DNA of 8,380 bases from Planctomycetaceae bacterium. Its GTDB lineage: Bacteria; Planctomycetota; Planctomycetia; Pirellulales; Thermoguttaceae. The stretch lies in contig JAISQH010000402.1 in assembly GCA_031274385.1 (NCBI GenBank), positions 1-8,380 of the forward strand, in the 5' to 3' direction. Each line of letters opens with the position of its first letter. Within the stretch, counting starts at the first letter, position 1. Shown here piece after piece: positions 1-6,010 of this stretch. The notes below the pieces were generated by a model, which worked only from the letters and a program-made list of their open reading frames with translations, was not told the DNA's origin and did no database searches. A program made the translations under genes and the position numbers.

Positions 1-345
1 GCAACACAAGTGATGACAAAGTGTACTTGAAACAAATTGGGAAGTCAAGCACAATTCAAAACTATTTTGGAAAATTTTAAAAATTTCGAAAAAATTTCCT
101 GATAATTTCATTTTTTGTGGGGAAAGATTTTAGGGAACTTCTAAAAACCGAGACTAACCACGAAACACACGAAATTTCACGAAAAATATAATTGCTGTAA
201 ATCGTTTATATTAAAAAGTTGCAACAAAAATTCTTCCGTGTTTTTTTGTGTTTTTCGTGGTTAAAAAAAAGTTTTTAGAAGTTGCCAGTAACAAAAATAC
301 CAATTACAATCTTTACACAGTATATACTAAGTACCCCGATTTGAA
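1..345. other. Gene-free AT-rich region
   Basis: I see no plausible coding frame here. The first 130 bases are very rich in A and T runs and have no recognisable RNA gene or promoter. The rest is dominated by the inverted repeat at 133-287, annotated separately. The region lies downstream of the DUF1559 remnant, which ends at 346 on the minus strand, so it would be its 3' flank. Confidence 0.6.
133..287. repeat. Large imperfect inverted repeat with CACGAAA units
   Basis: The left arm (about 133-186) and right arm (about 232-287) are inverted copies of each other. AACTTCTAAAAAC at 136-148 pairs with GTTTTTAGAAGTT at 271-283. TAACCACGAAA at 155-165 pairs with TTTCGTGGTTA near 253-263. Inside the left arm CACGAAA occurs three times (159-165, 168-174, 178-184), with 9- to 10-bp periodicity. 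The arms enclose about 45 AT-rich bases. Similar intergenic 'ACCACGAAA...CACGAAA' repeats occur in many environmental bacterial genomes (recalled, not checked). It could be a degenerate mobile element, a structured 3' region, or a terminator-like hairpin for the minus-strand gene ending at 346. Confidence 0.7.
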
Positions 346-919
346 TTAGGGCGAAATAGCAGTACCATCATTTTTGGCACCGAGGTTACCCCAAACACCG
401 TAAGGGCTGGCACCGGAAGTAATCACTCCTGCCGCATCCGCAGTTGCTGGCAATGTAACTGAACTATCACGGGCATTAATTGTATTCGAAATGAAACGCC
501 CGGAACCGTCAAGTAATCCGACATTCACACCTCCCGAATGATCGCTTGTTGGTGAATGGACTCCCCAGTTGTAACCGGCATCATTGGCAAAAGCACAAGA
601 CGGCGAATTAGGTGGTAACACTGTTGTAAAACCACTTACAGAGGGACGCCCCTCATTGAAGAATAACCCGCGCCAAACACCGCCCGTTGAAGGTGAATTT
701 AATTTTTTGGTTGTTGTATTGACGGCTGCTTGCTGACAGTTTGTAATCGGGTCAAGATGCAAATCGGCGTTGTTACGATTATAGAATCCTCCCTTCATTT
801 CATCGGTTCCTTGACGTCGGCTGGAAATCGCTTCGCTGACGGTCAAGGTGTTACTGGTGCCATCCGAAGCACTGGCAAAAGTGAACCCATAAATCACACC
901 GAAAATACCACGTTGATCC
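346..919 (-). pseudogene. DUF1559 protein, C-terminal remnant cut off by an inserted element
   Basis: This is the C-terminal part of a DUF1559 (planctomycete SBP_bac_10-like) protein. Counting from the GTG at 895-897, the visible family marks are ASDGTSNTL near residues 9-18, the H-X9-DG motif (H120, D130-G131, in SDHSGGVNVGLLDG), and the terminal SPYGVWGNLGAKNDG. Translation can be read upstream of that GTG through DQRGIFG (898-918), which is also family-like. It then enters the inverted-repeat element and meets TAG at 928-930. Full-length members are usually about 300 residues or more and begin with a type IV pilin-like segment (FTLVELLVVIAIIG). That half is absent and is not found on the far side of the element. 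DUF1559 proteins are thought to be secreted or pseudopilin-like with unknown role. A short product starting at the GTG is formally possible but would lack the export signal. Confidence 0.8.
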
Positions 920-1036
920 GTAACTGTCTATTTTAATTTTAGACTTTTTATAAATTTTTCGTCATGTTATTCGTTTCAGAAAAAATAATTCCTCAATAAT
1001 TGTTATAAATGACAACGTATTAAAATAGACAGTTAC
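920..1036. mobile_element. 117-bp MITE-like element with perfect 18-bp terminal inverted repeats
   Basis: The left end GTAACTGTCTATTTTAAT (920-937) is repeated as a perfect inverted copy at 1019-1036. The interior is AT-rich, too short to code for anything, and has no long open frame. The first 77 bp recur at 7846-7923 with a single one-base indel. Size, terminal repeats and multiple copies fit a miniature inverted-repeat transposable element moved by a transposase encoded elsewhere. No clear target-site duplication is visible: the flanks are GATCC on the left and CTGAC on the right. If the ends are taken as ACTGTC, each side has a TA dinucleotide, as in IS630/Tc1-type insertion, but this is not decisive. 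The element sits at the break of the DUF1559 gene. Confidence 0.75.
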
Positions 1037-1040
1037 CTGA

Positions 1041-1080
1041 CATTTCACTTGCACTTAAATCGCCATTTTCGCTTGCACTT
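1041..1080. repeat. Short direct repeat between element and esterase gene
   Basis: CATTTCACTTGCACTT (1041-1056) is nearly repeated as CATTTTCGCTTGCACTT (1064-1080), with a period of about 23-24 bp. The pair lies between the right end of the inverted-repeat element and the stop codon of the esterase fusion at 1090. Its role is unknown. It may be a relic of the DNA that replaced the missing DUF1559 N-terminus. Confidence 0.5.
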
Positions 1081-1089
1081 GACCATTGA

Positions 1090-2946
1090 CTATTTCAATA
1101 AACGTTCGGCAATATCGACGGCGCCGCGTGTGAATGTGAAAGGAGCGTTGTCGGGAATAAACGTTTTCGGACAATTATCCCAACTTTGAACAACCACCTG
1201 ATCCGGGTTACCGCCTACAGCAATATAATCGTACATCATTTGCAGGCAACCAACATACCACATCAAATCGTCATCATAACCGCGTTTGGCTAAAGCATTG
1301 TATCCGGCATCCCAATAAACAAGACTAAATGCAATCTTTTTTTTACGGCAATGTTCTTCAACCCGCTTCAAATCCGCCCAAGAACCCTTGCCCGTATTAT
1401 GAACAAAATGCATCCAATCAACATCAAGACGCATAAAATCAAGACCGCGAACATTTTTCGCGTTGAGTTTCGTTTCCAGTACATCAATCCATTCGATGAC
1501 TTGTTTCGCTGTCAGTGCCGGAAAACCCTCAATGTCACCGATTGTCCAGTCCGGGTATTTGTTACGAACTAACGCAATAAATTCCGCTGTTTCTGTTGCG
1601 GCATATTCTAATGCGTTGTCCATTTTCAGGTGAGTGTCACAACAATTGAGCGGCTCATCCATCGCAATTCCGTGAACTGTTGCCCCAAGACGCAGAAAAC
1701 GTTGCCAATTTCCTTGCTGTTTTTGAAACGCTTCGGCTCCGGTCTTGCCCCAAGGCTTCACGGCTCCAACCTCCAACTGAAACGGAATCTTCATTTTTTG
1801 AAACGTTAAAAACAACTCGCGCAATTCCTGATCGTTCTTGAAATGCCGATTCAGTACGTGATCGGCACAAAGAATCGCTTCAACATATTGGCGGCAATGT
1901 TCCCATTGTTCGGGATACTTTGCTAACTCCCGAATCGCGCGGCTTTCGTCTGTCCCCGGCGGACCGAGAATAAATTTGGGAAGTTTTGTTTCTTGAACGT
2001 TTGATTTGACAACAGGCGTTTTCGTTTCGATTTTTGAGGAATCCGCCTTTTTTTCCGGTTCAGTTCGACCCGCAAGATGTTTTTCAAAAAACTGTTGAAC
2101 CGTTTTCCGTGTCTCGTCGGAGTTGAAGCTTTTGGAACCGTGACCACCGTCTCCGGCAGCAAGTTGAATCAGGCGGCTTTCAATTCCGGCTTTTTGTAAC
2201 GCATCATAAAGTTCCAGACTTTGCGAAAACGGAACCATGTTATCATCTGCCGCGTGAACAAGCAGCATGGGAACCGTTGATTTATTGATCTGAAAAACCG
2301 GACTCATTTTTTGTAACAGCACCAATCTTTCTTTGTCATTGCTGCCATCAAAAGTTCCCGGATAAGATTTTTCGATTTCCGGCATTTTTTGTGACCACGT
2401 TTCAAAATTGGTCGGAGCAGCATAAGCGGCAACCGCCTGAACCGCACTGGATTGATCAAGATATTCGCCAACATCAAACTCATTTATTGCCTCGTTTGTT
2501 CCCAAAAGAGCAGAAAGTTGTCCGCCTGCCGAATGTCCCCACGCACCGAAGTTTTTTGTATCAAGATTGTATTCTTTGGCGTTGGCTCGCAGCCAACGTA
2601 TTGCCGATTTACAATCTATTATTTGTGACGGCATTTTGGAATCCGGTTTCAGACGGTAATTGATTCCGACAACAGCAAAACCACAATGGACATAATGATG
2701 CGCCCAACCTGCAGCAACATCTTTATTACCAGCCCCCCAACCGCCGCCGTGAATAACAAGAAGAACCGGTAACGGTTTTGAAATTGTTTTATAATTGTCC
2801 GGTAAATAAATGTCCAGTTGCTGGCGTTCGCCGCCGACTTTGACATACGGAATATTCGTAATACGAACCTCCGCCGTTGCAACAGAATCAAAAATTGTCA
2901 GAAACAAAAACGCCGCAATTATTTTTCGTACTATTGGCATAATCAT
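1090..2946 (-). CDS. Exported alpha/beta-hydrolase (esterase) fused to a probable TIM-barrel domain
   Basis: A 618-residue two-domain protein. Residues 1-25 look like a signal peptide (basic start, hydrophobic 9-19, cleavage near ATA/E). Residues 30-290 form an esterase/lipase-type alpha/beta-hydrolase: oxyanion motif HGGGW at 66-70, nucleophile elbow GHSAGG with Ser139, likely acid Asp235 in HAADDNMVP, and likely His269 in GDGGHG. This resembles the BD-FAE/Aes acyl esterase group that removes acetyl or feruloyl groups from plant polysaccharides; the substrate is inferred. A charged K/E/T linker (about 291-322) leads to a C-terminal domain (323-618). Its strand-like segments (FILGPP, FQLEVGAVKP, GIAMDEP, TIGDIEGFP, DFMRLDVDW, FSLVYWDAG, VVVQSWDN) suggest a (beta/alpha)8 barrel, possibly glycosidase-like with Glu431 as an acid/base candidate. 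I do not recognise its family. The start is ATG at 2944-2946, with a second in-frame ATG two codons on. No Shine-Dalgarno site is visible. It lies 66 bp after the serine hydrolase and is probably co-transcribed with it. Confidence 0.9.
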   Translation of the reverse strand: MIMPIVRKIIAAFLFLTIFDSVATAEVRITNIPYVKVGGERQQLDIYLPDNYKTISKPLPVLLVIHGGGWGAGNKDVAAGWAHHYVHCGFAVVGINYRLKPDSKMPSQIIDCKSAIRWLRANAKEYNLDTKNFGAWGHSAGGQLSALLGTNEAINEFDVGEYLDQSSAVQAVAAYAAPTNFETWSQKMPEIEKSYPGTFDGSNDKERLVLLQKMSPVFQINKSTVPMLLVHAADDNMVPFSQSLELYDALQKAGIESRLIQLAAGDGGHGSKSFNSDETRKTVQQFFEKHLAGRTEPEKKADSSKIETKTPVVKSNVQETKLPKFILGPPGTDESRAIRELAKYPEQWEHCRQYVEAILCADHVLNRHFKNDQELRELFLTFQKMKIPFQLEVGAVKPWGKTGAEAFQKQQGNWQRFLRLGATVHGIAMDEPLNCCDTHLKMDNALEYAATETAEFIALVRNKYPDWTIGDIEGFPALTAKQVIEWIDVLETKLNAKNVRGLDFMRLDVDWMHFVHNTGKGSWADLKRVEEHCRKKKIAFSLVYWDAGYNALAKRGYDDDLMWYVGCLQMMYDYIAVGGNPDQVVVQSWDNCPKTFIPDNAPFTFTRGAVDIAERLLK

Positions 2947-3012
2947 TTTATTGGGTTATTAAATTATTGTGTTAAATTTGTTAAAATGAGATGATTTATA
3001 ATTGTTACTTTT

Positions 3013-4158
3013 TTATTTTGTATCTTTTTTGGCGGTTTCCCGAACGATTTTATAAAACGTTTCTCTTGCTTCGCCGTTTTTGGCAAGTCCTCGTTCTTGT
3101 ACAAAATAAAGATAGACGAGATTGAGATTGGTATCAACCTTACTATCTGTACCGCAAGCTCCGCCGTGTCCGAAAACGCCGCCGCCGGTTCCAACACAAA
3201 GCCCATAACCTTGCGGAAGATGACCGGGTTGTTTCTTCTGCATTTCCTTAACAGACTCAGACTTGAGAATCCGTACGCCGTGAAATTCACCTTCTCCAAG
3301 AAGCATTTGATAAAACCGTACAAGATCGTTTGGTGTTGAATAAAGACCGCCTGCGGCTTCGGGGTGACGAATTTTATGGTCGTCCAGCGGATACGTTAAT
3401 TGTCCGTTTTCAACCCGCTTCAATGTTTTCGTATCGGTATCCCATGCGTACACTTCCGCCAAACGTTTTTGTTGCGCCGGAGTGACCCAGAATGCCGTAT
3501 CTTTCATACCAAGCGGTTCGAAAATCCGTTTTTCCAAAAACTCTTCAAACAGCATACCGGAAACACGCTCAACCACAGTTGCCGCAATATTGACACCCAT
3601 ATTGGAATAACTGTGCTCCGTACCCGGTTGAGATTTCAACGGCGTCATGACACAAGTTGTCAAGGCTTTTTGAAACGGTAAAATGTCAATCTTGTGTTTT
3701 TGTTGGAGCGGCGGAACCCAAACCATGCCGCTTGAATGACTTAAAAGATGACGAAGAGTGATCGGTGTTTCAACCGGAACAAGAACCGTTCTTTTCTCGT
3801 CTTCTTTAACTGCAACGCGAAGTTCGTTCAACTCCGGCAAATATTTTGTAACAGGATCGTCCAGACCAAGTTTTCCTTCGTCAACAAGCATCAAAACAGC
3901 AACCGCTGTAATGGGTTTTGACTGCGAAGCAATCCAAAAAACGGTATCGCCGTTCATCGGGATTTTGTTGTCGATATTGGCGTAACCGAAAACATCCAGT
4001 TGCAACACGTTGTCCTTATCGGCAATAACAGTAACAATTCCAGCCAGTTCGTTGTTGTCGATGTAAGGCTGCAACTTTTCTTTGACAGGAAACGCTTCCG
4101 CCAATAACAATGTTGTCGCAAAAAGATAGATCAAAAAACAAACAGCCATTCTTTTCAT
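3013..4158 (-). CDS. Exported serine hydrolase, beta-lactamase (class C/AmpC-like) family
   Basis: 381 residues with the marks of the beta-lactamase-related serine hydrolase family (PF00144, COG1680). These are the SxxK motif S78-Q-S-K81 (nucleophile Ser78, general base Lys81), Y184-S-N186 as the YxN motif, and HGG at 331-333 in the KTG position. Other family stretches are LRHLLSHSSGM (135-144) and AAGGLYSTPNDLVRF (268-282). Residues 1-22 form a signal peptide, so it acts outside the cytoplasm. The family includes esterases, D-aminopeptidases, penicillin-binding enzymes and true beta-lactamases. HGG in place of KTG is common in the esterase-like members, so an ester or amide hydrolase is likelier than antibiotic resistance. 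The ATG at 4156-4158 is supported by AAAGGAG seven bases upstream. It is downstream of the XylR-type regulator (173-bp gap) and upstream of the esterase fusion. Substrate unknown. Confidence 0.92.
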   Translation of the reverse strand: MKRMAVCFLIYLFATTLLLAEAFPVKEKLQPYIDNNELAGIVTVIADKDNVLQLDVFGYANIDNKIPMNGDTVFWIASQSKPITAVAVLMLVDEGKLGLDDPVTKYLPELNELRVAVKEDEKRTVLVPVETPITLRHLLSHSSGMVWVPPLQQKHKIDILPFQKALTTCVMTPLKSQPGTEHSYSNMGVNIAATVVERVSGMLFEEFLEKRIFEPLGMKDTAFWVTPAQQKRLAEVYAWDTDTKTLKRVENGQLTYPLDDHKIRHPEAAGGLYSTPNDLVRFYQMLLGEGEFHGVRILKSESVKEMQKKQPGHLPQGYGLCVGTGGGVFGHGGACGTDSKVDTNLNLVYLYFVQERGLAKNGEARETFYKIVRETAKKDTK

Positions 4159-4165
4159 GGAAAAA

Positions 4166-4172
4166 CTCCTTT
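4166..4172 (-). promoter_or_regulatory. Shine-Dalgarno site of the serine hydrolase
   Basis: AAAGGAG on the minus strand ends seven bases before the ATG at 4158. It fixes that ATG over the second in-frame ATG three codons later. It is the clearest ribosome binding site of the minus-strand cluster; the two other genes there have none that is obvious. Confidence 0.75.
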
Positions 4173-4271
4173 GTAAAAACGGTGAAAAAACATAAACTTT
4201 GTTAGGTGTGTAACTGTAATGGGACGGAATGTTTTTTTTTGCATTATCGTTCTACCAATAGCTTGCCCCAC

Positions 4272-4331
<60 letters not shown>

Positions 4332-4337
<6 letters not shown>

Positions 4338-5507
4338 CTTACTGCTTTTACGAAACAGATTCGGAGTAACGCCGAATTGTCGGTGAAAAATACGGATAAA
4401 ATATTCCGAAGTTCCATAGCCCACGTTGCGTCCGATTTGTGCTACGGAAAGATCGGTTTCGACTAATAATTCTTTGGCGCGGTTCATGCGGATCATGTGA
4501 ATTTCCTTTTCTGGAGGATGACCGAGAAAATCCTGAAATCGCCGGATCAATGATCTCTTGGAAATACCGATATGCCGGGCAAGATGCTCCAGCGTGAACC
4601 GGTCAGCAAGATGGTCACTGACATATTGCAACGCGTTTCGAATATCCTCATGATCAACCGCAACAAAATCAGTGGAATGTCGTGTTGAAATGTAAAGCGG
4701 CGGAATTTTTTGCGGCGTTCCAGAAACGAAAAGTCCGTTCATTTTTTTGTGCAGCAATTCCGCCGCACGATAACCGATCCGGTGTCCGTCAATCGCGACA
4801 CTCGAAAGACGCGGTGTTGTCGCGTTGCAAAGCGTATCGTTGTTGCCGAGTCCCAAGACCGCCGCTTCAAATGGAACAGAAATTCCTTTAGAACGACAAA
4901 TATTAAGCAGGCAAATCGCATGACCATCTTCCGGGCAGAGAATACCAATCGGTTTCGGAAGCGATTTCAACCATTGACCAATCTGCTTTTCCGAACGAAT
5001 ATCCACATTGACCGGCAACGAAACACTGTTTGCCGATGATTCTGTCGGACAAATCCGACATTCCGTTCCGTTTTGTTGACATTGTTGCCGAAACGCTTCG
5101 GAAAGTTCACGAGACCACCAACAATGCCCCGCCGAAAAATACGCGAAATGCGACAATCCGCGTTCCTGAAAATGAACCGAAGCCAGTCTCGCAACCGCTT
5201 CGTAGTCATTTTGAATATCCGGTTGGCTGCCGTCTCCGAGCAATTCGATAACGGGAACCGTCGGTTTGCGAATGGCATTGAACATGGGAATTGTTGCGGT
5301 TCGGGCAATAATGCCATCGCAGGGAGTCCGTCGCAAAATCGACGGTTCGGGATCATTAGGTCCACGGTCTTCCAAAACCAACATCCATTCCTTTTGACCC
5401 AGCGCAAAACGATTCACTCCTTCAATGATTTGGCAACAGAAGGTTCGTGACGTTTCGACAAGAACAAGAATTCTCTTTTTGGGTTTCGGAGTAAAATGAT
5501 GTTTCAT
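4332..5507 (-). CDS. XylR-type transcriptional regulator (sugar-binding domain plus AraC helix-turn-helix)
   Basis: 391 residues, almost exactly the length of E. coli XylR (392). Residues 12-285 resemble the LacI/periplasmic-binding-protein-like ligand domain. Visible marks include ILVLVETSRTFCCQIIEGVNRFA (13-35), CDGIIAR near 63-69, and the late LGLGNNDTLCNATTPRLSSVAID (218-240). That last stretch matches the usual 'D.......P.LSSV' segment of this fold. Residues 286-385 are an AraC-type DNA-binding domain with helices around TLEHLARHIGISKRSLIRRF (305-324) and SVAQIGRNVGYGTSEYFIRIF (354-374). It is cytoplasmic. Relatives bind xylose or another sugar and activate catabolic genes; planctomycetes carry many paralogues, so the ligand here is unknown. 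It is first in a minus-strand cluster with two exported hydrolases, which suggests control of ester or glycoside breakdown. A promoter and a putative operator lie just upstream. No strong Shine-Dalgarno precedes the ATG at 5505-5507. Confidence 0.92.
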
Positions 5508-5558
5508 ACGCCCATCAGGTATCGCCCGGAATTTCTCAGAAAAAACGAAGCAGGAATC

Positions 5559-5586
5559 ATTCTAATACAACCGTTTCCGTTTGCAA
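5559..5586 (-). promoter_or_regulatory. Candidate sigma70-type promoter of the XylR-type regulator
   Basis: On the minus strand TTGCAA (5581-5586, four of six matches to TTGACA) is followed after 16 bp by TAGAAT (5559-5564, five of six matches to TATAAT). The expected transcript would start near 5552 and leave a leader of about 45 bases before the ATG at 5507. The paired operator-like repeat lies directly upstream of the -35 box, which strengthens the call. Confidence 0.5.
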
Positions 5587-5588
5587 TA

Positions 5589-5625
5589 GTCATTTTACGC
5601 CAAAATAAACGTGAAATTACGCCAA
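5589..5625 (-). promoter_or_regulatory. Putative AraC/XylR-family operator: two direct repeats 22 bp apart
   Basis: On the minus strand TTGGCGTAAnnTnAC occurs at 5611-5625 and again at 5589-5603. The 9-bp core TTGGCGTAA is identical in both, and the period is 22 bp, about two helical turns. AraC-family dimers typically bind two direct half-sites of about 17 bp at about 21-bp spacing, often abutting the -35 box. Here the proximal half-site stops two bases from the candidate -35 at 5581-5586. The likely ligand is the adjacent XylR-type protein, giving autoregulation (inference). Confidence 0.5.
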
Positions 5626-5717
5626 TTTTAGGTTACATTTTACCATGTTTTCCTGTGTGTTCATCGGTTAAACAATTGAAAATAAAAGACTTACAGCAAA
5701 ACTCTGCAAGCAAGACA

Positions 5718-5738
5718 GGGCGACCGCAAGGGTCGCCC
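5718..5738. repeat. GC-rich perfect hairpin (REP-like)
   Basis: GGGCGACC (5718-5725), loop GCAAG, and GGTCGCCC (5731-5738) form an 8-bp perfect GC-rich stem. No T-run follows on the plus strand, and none follows on the minus strand, so it is not a typical intrinsic terminator. Similar dispersed 'GGGCGACCGCAAGGGTCGCCC'-like palindromes occur in many bacterial genomes (recalled, not checked). It lies in the 3'-distal half of an intergenic region whose genes diverge, so it is not needed as a terminator for either neighbour. Confidence 0.65.
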
Positions 5739-5791
5739 CTACCCAGAAATGATTGATTCCTTTCGTACGCTTGCGTCCGCAATCAATTGAA

Positions 5792-5871
5792 GGGGAAAGC
5801 CCTCGTCGATTCCTATTTCGGGGGCAAGCCCCCGTCGCTAACGTCATGCGAATGTGTGTGGTATAACAAGG
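5792..5871 (+). repeat. Cluster of GC-rich dispersed repeats, including a hairpin
   Basis: Two tandem related units lie at 5792-5813 and 5821-5842 (17 of 22 positions alike, period 29 bp). The second includes a strong hairpin, CGGGGGC (5819-5825) pairing with GCCCCCG (5828-5834). Positions 5823-5854 recur at 7977-8009 with one mismatch and one indel. The adjoining stretch 5855-5871 (TGTGTGGTATAACAAGG) recurs with changes at 7961-7978. The cluster is non-coding and looks like a dispersed intergenic repeat family. Confidence 0.7.
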
Positions 5872-5967
5872 TTTGAAATCCGCTCCTACGTCCTTCATTA
5901 ATCAAAGAAACAAAAAAACATTGAAATTTTCTGATTGATTCTGTTCCCTTGCGGCGGTTCCAATGAC

Positions 5968-6005
5968 TATAATGGTAATATTATAAGCACCGTTTTAAGA
6001 AAGGA
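5968..6005 (+). promoter_or_regulatory. Candidate -10 box and Shine-Dalgarno of the MscS gene
   Basis: A perfect TATAAT lies at 5968-5973. I find no good -35 at 16-18 bp; TTGCGG at 5949-5954 is too close (13 bp). A TG sits one base too far upstream for a standard extended -10. The Shine-Dalgarno AAGGA at 6001-6005 is five bases before the ATG at 6011 and supports that start codon. The promoter call is weaker than the ribosome binding site. Confidence 0.45.
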
Positions 6006-6010
6006 ACCCG

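Larger units (their letters stand above)
5508..6010. other. Intergenic region between divergent regulator and channel genes
   Basis: About 500 bp with no convincing gene. Near the regulator are a minus-strand promoter candidate and a paired direct repeat. The centre (5717-5871) has several GC-rich palindromic repeats, sharply different in composition from the surrounding AT-rich DNA. On the right, a TATAAT box and a Shine-Dalgarno site precede the MscS gene. TTGCG at 5771-5775 and CGCAA at 5778-5782 make another small palindrome, nested within ATTGATT (5752-5758) and AATCAAT (5781-5787). Confidence 0.6.

Noticed and set aside
2964..3323. 119-codon minus-strand frame overlapping the serine hydrolase 3' end
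   Set aside because: It is an alternative frame of a well-supported gene and shows no motif of its own.
3977..3985. Another TTGGCGTAA, the core of the putative operator
   Set aside because: It is a single copy inside the serine hydrolase coding sequence with no partner at 21-22 bp, so it is probably chance.
3013..4158. Serine hydrolase as an antibiotic-resistance beta-lactamase
   Set aside because: The SxxK and YxN motifs are present, but HGG replaces KTG and the gene is in a catabolic-looking cluster. The family is mostly non-resistance hydrolases.
4210..4217. GTAACTGT resembling the end of the 117-bp element
   Set aside because: Only 8 bp match and the sequence diverges at once.
5718..5738. 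GC-rich hairpin as an intrinsic terminator
   Set aside because: No T-run follows on either strand and both flanking genes point away from it.
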